Below are positions 56,313 through 64,000 of a stretch of DNA of 64,000 nt, piece after piece (position 1 is the first letter of the stretch; every line of letters begins with the position of its first letter). Both the position numbers and the translations under genes were made by a program. The stretch is from JABDJZ01 sp047619685. GTDB taxonomy: Bacteria > Bacteroidota > Rhodothermia > Rhodothermales > UBA10348. The notes below the pieces were generated by a model, which had not been told where the DNA came from, ran no database searches, and was given only the letters and a program-made list of their open reading frames with translations. The DNA is taken from assembly GCA_047619685.1 (NCBI GenBank), contig JBLHLC010000003.1, forward strand, positions 62,001 through 126,000. Reading direction: 5' to 3'.

Positions 56313-57404
56313 GTGCCTGACTCCAACGACCATATCGACCCTCAACCATCCCGCGAGAATTCTCCGGAAGCGCTGCCGACTGCCCGTGAGCAGGAGGTGC
56401 TGAACCTGCTCGTTGCGGCGGCCAGGCAGGGACTGGACGCGGCATTGTCGCCGGACAGGTTGGTTCTTCGCGGGCTGTCCGACGCCGGGCGGAGCGATGC
56501 TCTTTCTGCCAGCGAACGCACGCAGCTGGAGCAGGAGAATTCCGGCATCAACAAGGCACTGGATCAGCACGCCGGCCTGGCAGATGTCGTTCGCGCAGTC
56601 TCTGCCGACGCCGCGCTCTTCGACGAAGTTTGGGACGAACTGGCCTCCCGTGATCGGCCCGCCAGGCGTCCAAGGCCTATGCGCGCCGTCCGCTGGCCCG
56701 CGCGCATAGGCCTTGGCCTTTCCGCCGTAGTCCTTGTTGCGCTCACTTATCTATCGATTTCCAGCGAGGTTCTGAGAACCACGGCAACCGCTCCGGCAGG
56801 CGAGCACCTGGTGGTGCAACTGGCGGACGGCTCATCGGCCAGGCTTTCCCCCGGTTCAGCACTCACGTATGTCCCCGGGGCTTATTTTGAGCGAACCGTA
56901 AGCTTGGCCGGTCAAGCATACTTCGACGTTTCCAGGGATGCGGTTCGATTCTCCGTCGAAACGCCTCAGGCCATCATCACTGTTCTGGGCACTCGTTTCG
57001 GGGTCTCGACCGGAGAAGAGCAGACGGATGTGGTCCTCGTCTCGGGTCAGGTGGCCGTTTCGCCTCGCTCAAACGCCAACGATGTGGTCATACTTGAGCC
57101 GGGCGAAGCCACTCGGGTCACTCGGGGAGCTTCCCCTCAACCTGCTTCGCCGGTCGAGGTATCGGAAGCCTTGACCTGGTCGGGTCTTCTGGTGTTTAGA
57201 GAAACCACCATGGCCCGCGTCGCCGAGTTGCTCCGCCTGGAGCGCGGTGTCGACCTGGAACTGGGAGTTGGCGTTGCTGATCTGTCGGTTACGGGCACGT
57301 TCGGGCCGGAATCAACGACAAGCGAGATCCTGGACATTCTGGCCGCCACACTTGGCGCACAGGTCAGCCACTCCAACGGGCTTTTCCTTCTGGTCCTGGA
57401 GTAA
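56313..57404 (+). CDS. FecR family anti-sigma factor, membrane protein
   Basis: 363 residues from GTG 56313. The frame is open further up to a GTG at 56271 and a TTG at 56241 that overlaps the sigma gene, so the start is uncertain. The cytoplasmic N-terminal part (to about 125) should bind the sigma factor. One membrane helix at about 131-148 (GLGLSAVVLVALTYLSIS) leads to the periplasmic FecR domain (LADGSSARLSPGSALTYV, TVSLAGQAYFDVSRDAVRFSV, AIITVLGTRFGVSTGEEQTDVVLVSG) and a C-terminal STN/DUF4974-like domain. A perfect 17-bp inverted repeat at 56670-56716 lies in the coding sequence just ahead of the helix. Confidence 0.88.
   Translation: MPDSNDHIDPQPSRENSPEALPTAREQEVLNLLVAAARQGLDAALSPDRLVLRGLSDAGRSDALSASERTQLEQENSGINKALDQHAGLADVVRAVSADAALFDEVWDELASRDRPARRPRPMRAVRWPARIGLGLSAVVLVALTYLSISSEVLRTTATAPAGEHLVVQLADGSSARLSPGSALTYVPGAYFERTVSLAGQAYFDVSRDAVRFSVETPQAIITVLGTRFGVSTGEEQTDVVLVSGQVAVSPRSNANDVVILEPGEATRVTRGASPQPASPVEVSEALTWSGLLVFRETTMARVAELLRLERGVDLELGVGVADLSVTGTFGPESTTSEILDILAATLGAQVSHSNGLFLLVLE
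56670..56716 (+). repeat. Perfect 17-bp inverted repeat within the FecR gene
   Basis: 56670-56686 (CCAAGGCCTATGCGCGC) and 56700-56716 are perfect complements across a 13-base spacer. The mRNA would form a very stable hairpin. There is no T run after it. The encoded protein (RPRPMRAVRWPARIG) looks ordinary, so the structure is not forced by the protein. Confidence 0.8.
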
Positions 57405-57433
57405 GGCGCATCTGACCGGCATATCTTCCGGGG

Positions 57434-60064
57434 ATGCTGCGACGACCGGAATTGGTACTTTGGAGCGCACTGCTGGCTTTGGCTGTTTCCGTCAACCCCG
57501 GTGGTGTGCGGGCGCAATCTATCCGCCTGGATCTGATGGATACCCCGCTGATCGTGGGTTTGGGACAGGTCATCGCCCAGGCAGAGGTTGACGTAGTCTA
57601 CGCGCAGCGACTGGTGGAGGGAGTTCTCGTTTCCTGCTCCTACCGGGGAAGCGTGCCCCTGACTGCCCTCCGCTGCTTGCTGAGAGGCACGGACCTGGAG
57701 GCTCGATCCACCGGACCGCGGCAGTTCGTTATTGTCGCCCGCTCCAGCGCGGCCAGAGAGCGAACCGTGGCAGGCGTTGTGCTGAACGGCTCTTCCGGCC
57801 TGCCTCTAGCCGGTGCGCATGTCCTTCTCGTTGACCTGGGCCGGGGCGCCATCACCAACCGAACCGGTTTCTTCAGCTTCCCGGCCATGCGAGAGGGACC
57901 GCAGAGGGTTCAGATTTCATTCCTGGGGTTCTCTGCTCTGGACACACTCGTCAACGCCTCAAGGGGTAGCACGCGCTTCCTGCTCTCGCCGCGGGCCATT
58001 ATGGGCGACGACATTTTGGTGCAGTCCACCCAACTTCGACCGGGAGACCGTACGCCTCTCCCTGGGATGTCTGCGCCACCCATGACACGGTTGGAGAGAC
58101 TCCCCGCATCGCTGGGAGGACACGACCTGCTGGAGGCACTCAGTTGGCTGCCAGGAATCAGACGCTCCGGAGAAGTTACCGGCGGGCTCCTGGTGCGTGG
58201 CTCCGGGCCAGACCAGAACCTTTATCTCCTGGATGGGGCACCCGTCTACCATCCCTGGCATGCGTTCAGCCTCATCTCCACGTTTCAAACGGAGACCTTT
58301 CGCTCGGTCCGCGTCTATCGAGGCGCGTTCCCTGCGGAATTCGGCGGGCGCCTCTCGGCCGTCCTGGATGCCGAACTCTCGGACGGGCGTGGACCGGAGC
58401 CCAAGGCCCGAGCGGCGGTCAATACACATAGTGGTCGGTTCCTGATTGAGACGCCGATCGGGGCGAGATCATCCTTCATGCTGGGAGGACGACGCTCATA
58501 CATAGACCGGCTGGTAGGTGAGTCTCATCCGGTTTCAGACGAATCCGGGAGGCTGGATACCCTCAGGACCGGGTACTACTTCTATGACTGGACCGCAAAA
58601 CTCGTCTTCAGGCCCGACGACAAAAGCAGACTCTCGTTTACGTCCTATCGGGGACGGGACGATCTGGATCTTCGGCTTCCCTTCGACCTGTCTCTTGACC
58701 TTTCGTCCTGGTTGAGGCCAGCTGACCTGTTGTTTGAAGTCAGGGAAGTCTGGCGCAATCGGGTTTTCAGTGCGCGATATGAGCGGCTGCTGTCAGCGAG
58801 GTGGTATTTGACGGCCACTGCGTACGACTCCGGCTACGAGGCACAGGAGGGCGTTTTCCTTCGCCCCACCCTCTCGTCCAGTGTGCGAAGCAGCTACGGC
58901 GTTGACATTCGGGACTTGGGCGGCCGGATTGACGTGGATTATTTCCGATCGGCAAGGAATGAAGTGCGGATGGGCGTCCAGTTGGTCAGCCGCGAATTCA
59001 GTTCGGAAATTGATGCGCTCGTCGAGTACAACCCCCATCTATCGGAGCGCCTTCATGAGAACAGCCGATCGACGGCCGTAGAGATCTCGGGTTATGTGCA
59101 GAATACCTGGCAGGCAACGAATCGGGTCGAAGTGATTGCCGGGCTTCGGACGGTGGCTTTCGGTTCCGACCGGATAGCCCGGGCGGAACCCCGGTTGAGT
59201 GCCCAGTGGAGTGTCGATCCGCAACTCCTGCTGGTTCGCGCCTCCCTGACGCGGAGCTATCAATACCTGCACCGCATAAAGGAGCGGCAGTCTTTCCTGT
59301 ACGACATCGTGTCCAGCAGGTGGATTCCATCCAACAGCAAAACCTCTCCGGCCCGCGGGACGGAACTGGCCCTGGGTGTGGAGAGCAGGCCGCGCGGCAT
59401 GGATCTGAGCGCCGGGGTTTATATCCGCGACCAGAGACACGTTCTTTTACCGCGCGACGTGTACCAGTCCAAGAACGAACTGGTGGGCCCGGGAATTGAG
59501 ATTGGGGCGCTTCTTGGGCAATACGTGGCCGGTGAGGCGCGGGCAATGGGCCTCGAGATGGGGGCCGCGGGAAACCGGAATGGATTTTTCGGATCCGTCG
59601 CGGTCACGTTTGAACGCTCGGAGACCCGCGCACGCGAACTCGGAGAAGAGACCTTTCGCCCAGCCCGGCTCGACGTGCCGGTATCCATTCAAGCCTACGC
59701 CGAACGGCGCGTCGGGGCGTGGGGTTACGGCATCGGCGCCCAGATCCGATCAGGGTATCCACTCACTATTCCGGAGGCGCGCTACGAATTGAGCGGGCCC
59801 CTGGACGATGAACCTGTCACCTACCTCTACCGAGCATCTCCCAACAATGGACGACTGCCCACTTACTGGCGGGTGGACGCCAACGTAACGCGTGCCTTCA
59901 ACTGGCTGGATATGGACTGGCAGGTGCAATTGCAGGTGTACAACCTGCTCAACCATCGAAATATCATCGATCGTCTCTTTGAACCCACCGGCACATCTGT
60001 TCGGACCATTGATCGGAGAGGTCTCCCGTTGATCCCCTTGTTCGAGATCGCAATAGTGCTTTGA
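57434..60064 (+). CDS. TonB-dependent receptor with N-terminal STN signalling domain
   Basis: 876 residues. After a signal peptide (about 1-28) comes an STN/secretin-type domain (IRLDLMDTPLIVGLGQVIAQ to RQFVIVARS, about 30-105), the part that talks to FecR. A CarboxypepD_reg-like domain (VAGVVLNGSSGLPLAGAHVLLV) follows, then the plug (GLLVRGSGPDQNLYLLDGAPVY, SVRVYRGAFPAEFGGRLSAVLD) and a barrel with the end IPLFEIAIVL. Its order after sigma and FecR genes shows a cell-surface signalling receptor of the FecA/FpvA type. The substrate is unknown. The TGA stop overlaps the DUF4249 gene. Confidence 0.93.
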   Translation: MLRRPELVLWSALLALAVSVNPGGVRAQSIRLDLMDTPLIVGLGQVIAQAEVDVVYAQRLVEGVLVSCSYRGSVPLTALRCLLRGTDLEARSTGPRQFVIVARSSAARERTVAGVVLNGSSGLPLAGAHVLLVDLGRGAITNRTGFFSFPAMREGPQRVQISFLGFSALDTLVNASRGSTRFLLSPRAIMGDDILVQSTQLRPGDRTPLPGMSAPPMTRLERLPASLGGHDLLEALSWLPGIRRSGEVTGGLLVRGSGPDQNLYLLDGAPVYHPWHAFSLISTFQTETFRSVRVYRGAFPAEFGGRLSAVLDAELSDGRGPEPKARAAVNTHSGRFLIETPIGARSSFMLGGRRSYIDRLVGESHPVSDESGRLDTLRTGYYFYDWTAKLVFRPDDKSRLSFTSYRGRDDLDLRLPFDLSLDLSSWLRPADLLFEVREVWRNRVFSARYERLLSARWYLTATAYDSGYEAQEGVFLRPTLSSSVRSSYGVDIRDLGGRIDVDYFRSARNEVRMGVQLVSREFSSEIDALVEYNPHLSERLHENSRSTAVEISGYVQNTWQATNRVEVIAGLRTVAFGSDRIARAEPRLSAQWSVDPQLLLVRASLTRSYQYLHRIKERQSFLYDIVSSRWIPSNSKTSPARGTELALGVESRPRGMDLSAGVYIRDQRHVLLPRDVYQSKNELVGPGIEIGALLGQYVAGEARAMGLEMGAAGNRNGFFGSVAVTFERSETRARELGEETFRPARLDVPVSIQAYAERRVGAWGYGIGAQIRSGYPLTIPEARYELSGPLDDEPVTYLYRASPNNGRLPTYWRVDANVTRAFNWLDMDWQVQLQVYNLLNHRNIIDRLFEPTGTSVRTIDRRGLPLIPLFEIAIVL

Positions 60065-60942
60065 GAACGCATCTCTGGCATATCGTTGCTCTCTCTTTTT
60101 GGTGCCTGCTGATAGTCGGCCTCTCGGCGTGTGACTCGGCCCGCACGGATCCAGAGGCGTTGGTGCTGGAGGCCTATTTTCAGCCAGACAAACCGCTCCC
60201 GCCTGTCCTTCTCTCGCGTGCGACATCCCTGGACTCGTCTCCTCGTCGGCCGCTGTCCGGCGCCGAAATTGGCATTGACATAAACGGCCAACACATGCCG
60301 TACAGCGAATCGGCGGAACCGGGCCGCTACCTTCCGACGTCGTCGATTACGCTGGTTACAGGTGATGCCTTCAGGCTTTCGGTCACGGACGGCCGGGACG
60401 TTGCGTGGGCTGAAGGCGTGGTGCCGCCTCGCATCCACCTGGACAGCATTCGTGTCTCAGCCCCAGGCACTCCTATCGCCGCAGTACTCCTGGACTCGCT
60501 GTCCTTGGCGTTTGACAGCCTCGCTTTTGGCCTGCCGTCTCGTTTGGGTTTTATCTATCCAGTTAACGTGACCATGTGGTGGCAGGCGCCTCCGGGTCCG
60601 TCGGTGGAAACTTGGGTCGAGACAAGTCTCCAACCGGTGGAGACCTTCTCATCCGGGCTGGTGGACTTCTTCCTCCTGCCGTTCTCTGTGCTCGAAGAAA
60701 CCGCGGCGCCGGGCATCCAGCTTTCGTGGTCGGGTGTTTACGCCGTGCCGGTAGATGCGGCCGAGGATGAGATGCCCCCGCACTTTCTGAGAGCAGCGGC
60801 TGTGCGGGGGTCACTGGATTATGCCCGGTTTGCGCTTTCGCGGTCAGATCCGGACCGGAGAGAGCCTGTCGGAAATGTGGTTGGAGGGATCGGGATCGTG
60901 ACAGGGATCGCTCTGGACTCCGTGCGCGTCTACGTAGAATGA
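60061..60942 (+). CDS. DUF4249 family lipoprotein
   Basis: 293 residues from TTG 60061, the only start that keeps the signal peptide; it overlaps the receptor's stop as TTGA. Lipobox LSAC places Cys at about 24. The rest is beta-rich with the DUF4249 opening VLEAYFQPDKPLPPVLL, RPLSGAEIGIDINGQ and VTDGRDVAWAEG. DUF4249 lipoproteins stand next to TonB receptors in Bacteroidota, as SusD does for SusC, and probably act as surface ligand binders or lids. It ends in an ATGA overlap with recX. Confidence 0.82.
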   Translation: MRTHLWHIVALSFWCLLIVGLSACDSARTDPEALVLEAYFQPDKPLPPVLLSRATSLDSSPRRPLSGAEIGIDINGQHMPYSESAEPGRYLPTSSITLVTGDAFRLSVTDGRDVAWAEGVVPPRIHLDSIRVSAPGTPIAAVLLDSLSLAFDSLAFGLPSRLGFIYPVNVTMWWQAPPGPSVETWVETSLQPVETFSSGLVDFFLLPFSVLEETAAPGIQLSWSGVYAVPVDAAEDEMPPHFLRAAAVRGSLDYARFALSRSDPDRREPVGNVVGGIGIVTGIALDSVRVYVE

Positions 60943-61637
60943 GAAGAGGGCCAAAAAGGGAGCGTCCGGACCCGATTCCGGGGACCATCACGAAGAGATC
61001 CGTTCAGGTCAAAGACCCCAACCGGGTCTCGGTGTATGTGGACGGCGCCTTCTCATTCGGCATGCACCTCGAGGCGGCCGTGGACCTGGGCATCCAGAAA
61101 GGGGTCGAACTCTCGGAGGAATTGCTTGAGCATTGCCTGCAGGCGGACGAAGCCTACCGGGCCAGGCGAAAGGCGCTCAACCTGCTCGCCCATCGGCAAC
61201 GAAGTGTCGGAGAGCTGGAACAGCGACTCGGGATGGCGGGCTTCGGTCCGGCAGCCATCGCCAACGCCGTCGAACGAATGGACCGCCTGGGGTATTTGAA
61301 TGATCTGGCTTTTGCGACAAGCCTGGCTCGGGATCGACTGCTCTCGGGAAAATTGGGGCAGAGACGGGTGTTGGATGATTTGCGCCGAAAGGGAGTGGAT
61401 CCGACCCTCGCGATGCGCGTGGTGGCGGAGGTCAGTCTTGGGCGCGACGAGACCGAAGATGCCTACGCTCTGGCCAGGAAGCGGGCACGGGCCGTGTCCG
61501 ACGTGGATCAGGCCCGCAAGCAGCAAAGACGCCTGTACGGACTGTTGGCACGTCGCGGGTTTGGTGCCGAAGCCATTCGCGCGGCGCTCGGACGGATAGG
61601 GGAGGAAATCGGGACCGAAGACACCGACGATCAGTAA
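60939..61637 (+). CDS. recX: Regulatory protein RecX
   Basis: 232 residues from ATG 60939. RecX caps RecA filaments and restrains recombination. Three-helix repeats are visible: ALNLLAHRQRSVGELEQRLGMAGFGPAAIANAVERMDRLGYLND (about 86-130), the DDLRRKGVD repeat and QQRRLYGLLARRGFGAEAIRAALG near the end. An N-terminal part of some 50 residues (VSVYVDGAFSFGMHLEAAVDLGI) is a usual feature of this lineage. recA is not adjacent. Confidence 0.93.
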   Translation: MRRGPKRERPDPIPGTITKRSVQVKDPNRVSVYVDGAFSFGMHLEAAVDLGIQKGVELSEELLEHCLQADEAYRARRKALNLLAHRQRSVGELEQRLGMAGFGPAAIANAVERMDRLGYLNDLAFATSLARDRLLSGKLGQRRVLDDLRRKGVDPTLAMRVVAEVSLGRDETEDAYALARKRARAVSDVDQARKQQRRLYGLLARRGFGAEAIRAALGRIGEEIGTEDTDDQ

Positions 61638-61660
61638 GAGCACGGAGTAAGGAACACGTA

Positions 61661-62752
61661 ATGACGAAAGAGACCTTTCCCAATCAGTCAGGCGCTCAGG
61701 TGCAGACCGGAATCACACCCGACCGCGTGGTCCGTTGGGTGGTGTATGCAGTCCTCATGGGCGGGTCTGTTCTGCTGGTGTGGTACTTCGTCCGACTGGT
61801 GGCATATCTCATCATCGGAGTGACCCTGGCGTATATCATGCGCCCGCTGAAGGATTGGGTGCAGAGTTTCGGTATCTCGCGCGGAGCATCCCTGGCCATC
61901 AGCTTCGTGATTTTTTTCGGCTTGATCGGCATCTTCCTTACCTACATGGTGCCGTTTGCGGCCGGTCAGATTTCCGAGGTATCCCGACAGCTTTCTCCAG
62001 ACGGCGTTGCGCGAACGGTTGCCGAACGCATCGCTCTCTGGTTGCCGATTGACGCAGAGACGGTGCGCGCCAGCATGTTCGGTGCGCTGGAAACGCTCAT
62101 GCAGGAGGACCGGATTACGGCCATGGCCGGTTCTGTGATCGACCTCTTCACCAACATCTTCTACGGCGTCCTCGTCATTCCATTCGTTGCGTTTTTCTTC
62201 CTGAAGGACGGCTCTCGCATACGTTCGTCCATGTTGCGCATGGTCCCCAACAGGTATTTCGAAGCATCGCTGGGCATCGTAGAGCAGGTGGAAGGCAACA
62301 TCGGTCGTTACTTCCGCGCCCTCCTCCTGCAGAGCCTCTCCATCGCCACTATCTCTTCCGTTCTGCTCGGCGTAGTCGGTCTCGACTATGCACCGGCCGT
62401 CGGCATGTTCGCCGGCCTTGCCAACACGATTCCGTATTTCGGGCCCCTTATCGGCCTGTTGGCCGGGGGCGTCGTCGGCATTTCGCAGACGGGAGATTTT
62501 GCACTGATTCCCGGTGTGATCGTGGCCATGGGCATTACGCAGCTCACGGACAACCTCCTTCTTCAACCCCTGATTTTTTCGCGCGCGACACGGGCACATC
62601 CGCTTGTCATCCTGTTTGTGGTCTTGATCGGCGCACAGTTGGCCGGCATCATTGGCATGCTGATAGCCATTCCGCTGGCAACGACGCTGACCGTACTGAT
62701 TCGCGAAGTCCTTTGGAGCATGCGCAATTTCAGAAGCCTGCAGGCGGCCTGA
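61661..62752 (+). CDS. AI-2E family transporter (PerM/YdiK-like)
   Basis: 363 residues with about eight membrane helices. Family landmarks are YLIIGVTLAYIMRPLKDWVQSF, VLVIPFVAFFFLKDGSRIRSSML, QVEGNIGRYFRALLLQSLSIATI, FAGLANTIPYFGPLIGLLAGGVVG and the C-terminal GAQLAGIIGMLIAIPLATTL. Despite the name, most members are not shown to export autoinducer 2; some move Na+ or other solutes. AAGGA lies ahead of ATG 61661. Confidence 0.93.
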   Translation: MTKETFPNQSGAQVQTGITPDRVVRWVVYAVLMGGSVLLVWYFVRLVAYLIIGVTLAYIMRPLKDWVQSFGISRGASLAISFVIFFGLIGIFLTYMVPFAAGQISEVSRQLSPDGVARTVAERIALWLPIDAETVRASMFGALETLMQEDRITAMAGSVIDLFTNIFYGVLVIPFVAFFFLKDGSRIRSSMLRMVPNRYFEASLGIVEQVEGNIGRYFRALLLQSLSIATISSVLLGVVGLDYAPAVGMFAGLANTIPYFGPLIGLLAGGVVGISQTGDFALIPGVIVAMGITQLTDNLLLQPLIFSRATRAHPLVILFVVLIGAQLAGIIGMLIAIPLATTLTVLIREVLWSMRNFRSLQAA

Positions 62753-62758
62753 TTGGCC

Positions 62759-63565
62759 ATGAAGCAATCGATGGTTGAGGCGGTAGCAGCGGTTAGGGCA
62801 ATAACAGACCGATCGCCAAAGCTGGCCCTCGTTCTGGGGTCAGGGCTCGGCGAACTTGCCGAAACGTGCGAGGACCCCGTCGTCATACCGGCCGACGCTA
62901 TCCCTGGCTACCCGGCCAGCACGGTCCAGGGACACCAAGGGCGGTTGGTTTTTGGCACACTCGAAGGGTGCGACGTCCTGTTTGTCCAAGGCCGCGTGCA
63001 CATGTACGAAGGCCATTCCCGCGATCGGGTTGTCTTTCCCATACTCCTCGCGGCCGCACTCGGCGCCACCCACGTCCTTTTGACCAATGCGGCTGGGGGA
63101 ATCAACCCCGGATTCCCGCCTGGTACACTGATGTGGATTGATGGGCACATCGACTGGACCGGTCCCCGACCGGACCAGTCGGCCGCGTCGGGCATTGAGA
63201 GGTCTTCCTACGATTCCTCGTGGCTCGAATCTGCGGACAGCGCCTCGGAAGCTGCCGGTATCAAGGTGGAAAGGGGCGTTTACATCTGGGCGATGGGCCC
63301 CAGCTACGAAACCAAAGCGGAGATCCGTGCCTTCCGTTCTCTTGGGGCCGACGCGGTCGGGATGAGCACCGTTCCCGAAGCCCGGGCGGCGGCAGAGTCG
63401 GGGATGCGCGTACTTGGTCTCTCTACCATCACCAACCCGGCTGCGGGACTGAACACGGAACCACTCGGGCATGATGAGGTCGTTGAGACGGGTCGAATGG
63501 TTCGATCTACGCTGGAGAAACTGGTTGGACTGGTTGCACGCGGGCTGGCCAGCGCCTCAGAATGA
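62759..63565 (+). CDS. punA: Purine nucleoside phosphorylase
   Basis: 268 residues from ATG 62759. Trimeric PNP that splits inosine and guanosine to base and ribose-1-P. Active-site parts are LALVLGSGLGELAE, VQGHQGRLVFG, GRVHMYEGHS, LTNAAGGINP, the GPSYETKAEIRAFR segment, VGMSTVPEARAA and the STITNPAAG region (Asn determining 6-oxopurine). It lies six bases after the AI-2E gene and overlaps the following hisC start in ATGA. Confidence 0.97.
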   Translation: MKQSMVEAVAAVRAITDRSPKLALVLGSGLGELAETCEDPVVIPADAIPGYPASTVQGHQGRLVFGTLEGCDVLFVQGRVHMYEGHSRDRVVFPILLAAALGATHVLLTNAAGGINPGFPPGTLMWIDGHIDWTGPRPDQSAASGIERSSYDSSWLESADSASEAAGIKVERGVYIWAMGPSYETKAEIRAFRSLGADAVGMSTVPEARAAAESGMRVLGLSTITNPAAGLNTEPLGHDEVVETGRMVRSTLEKLVGLVARGLASASE

Positions 63566-64000
63566 CGGCAGAAATGATGGAAGTAGATCAGATAGTGTCC
63601 CTCGTCCGCCCGGAAGTTCGTGCGGCCCGCGAGTATGTGGTCGGCACCTTTCCCGATATCAGCGTCAAACTGAATCAGAACGAGAGCCCGATGGACGTCC
63701 CCCAGTCCATCAAACAGGACATCGCGGATGCGCTCCTGACGACCGACCTCAACCGGTATCCGGCCGAGTTTCCCCACGCCTTGCGCTCGGCGCTGTCGGA
63801 ACGACTGGACCACCCGGAGGAGGGGATCATCGTCGGCAACGGATCCAACGAACTCACCTACACGCTGGGTATGACCTTTATTGGGCCCGGCACGCCCGTG
63901 GTCTTGCCCCGACCCATGTTTGCGCTTTACGAGTCCATGGTGGGGCTGCATGGTGGCGTGGTGGTGCCTGTCGCGCCGCGGGAGGACCTGTCGTTCGACG
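63562..64000 (+). CDS. hisC: Histidinol-phosphate aminotransferase, 5' part only
   Basis: 146 codons, cut by the right edge. A fold-type I PLP aminotransferase of histidine synthesis. The N-terminal part fits HisC: VRPEVRAAREY, VKLNQNESPMDVP, LNRYPAEFPHALRSALSERL, IIVGNGSNELTYTLGMTF and VVLPRPMFALYESM. The PLP lysine lies outside the window. It overlaps punA by four bases (ATGA). A related amino acid aminotransferase is possible, but LNQNESP and NRYP favour HisC. Confidence 0.9.
   Translation, partial: MTAEMMEVDQIVSLVRPEVRAAREYVVGTFPDISVKLNQNESPMDVPQSIKQDIADALLTTDLNRYPAEFPHALRSALSERLDHPEEGIIVGNGSNELTYTLGMTFIGPGTPVVLPRPMFALYESMVGLHGGVVVPVAPREDLSFD

Noticed and set aside
61688..62767. 359-codon minus-strand open frame
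   Set aside because: Antisense to the AI-2E transporter; its His/Gln/Asp-rich composition is that of a reverse-read membrane protein.

Overview
The window reads as chromosomal DNA from a moderately GC-rich member of the Rhodothermia/Bacteroidota group. The evidence is indirect but consistent. There are TonB-dependent receptors with carboxypeptidase-regulatory-like N-termini, a sigma/FecR/STN-receptor/DUF4249 cluster, tandem choice-of-anchor B proteins with type IX secretion (T9SS) style tails, a propeller-type sensor, stand-alone membrane PASTA protein, and GTTCTTTGA-type boxA elements in the rRNA operon. I see no phage genes, transposases, CRISPR arrays or plasmid functions. Most of it is core genome.

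Layout. 1-2180 (-): a propeller sensor cut by the left edge. 2445-8287: a Cys/Met-metabolism PLP enzyme and proline dehydrogenase on +, then trxA-trxB and purL on -. 8498-14034 (-): one complete rRNA operon in the order promoter, 16S, tRNA-Ile(GAT), tRNA-Ala(TGC), 23S, 5S, terminator, with three boxA-like elements and paired processing stems around both large rRNAs. 14340-17277: a PASTA protein (+) facing a tmk-fur-hypothetical-pyrR operon (-). 17447-19829 (+): a TPR protein, a clean terminator and a DUF368/PopT-type membrane protein. 19792-24645 (-): two choice-of-anchor B paralogues and a CxxCH propeller lipoprotein. 24644-30330 (+): an SDR, a 67-residue protein, a D-aminoacylase-type amidohydrolase and a TonB receptor, ending in a strong terminator.

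30563-41343 (+) is a long, tightly packed run: nuoA-B-C-D-E-F, a DUF4920 lipoprotein with a duplicated His/Asp/Met-rich unit, nuoG-nuoH, then rpe, an SDR and an M23 peptidase. nuoI-N are not in the window. 41340-49115 holds a lipoprotein HtrA protease, a degraded LamG-like locus, an M20 amidohydrolase, a phosphoribosyltransferase-tatC-S41 protease operon, and glyA. 49215-50766 is a multiply frameshifted lipoprotein pseudogene. 50779-51807 (-) carries DUF4359-like and DUF4159 exported proteins. 51931-55655 (+) carries a CBS protein, argS, pheA and a methyltransferase. 55667-60942 (+) is a putative cell-surface signalling/uptake unit (sigma factor, FecR anti-sigma, STN-TonB receptor, DUF4249 lipoprotein). 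The window closes with recX, an AI-2E family permease, purine nucleoside phosphorylase and the start of hisC, each nearly touching the next.

Nothing here is an obvious new defence or mobile system. The places most worth a second look are the DUF4920 gene inside the complex I operon, the FecR gene with a perfect 17-bp inverted repeat in its coding sequence, the divergent genes that share one CATG as both start codons, the two decayed surface-protein loci, and the choice-of-anchor B/cytochrome-like cluster.
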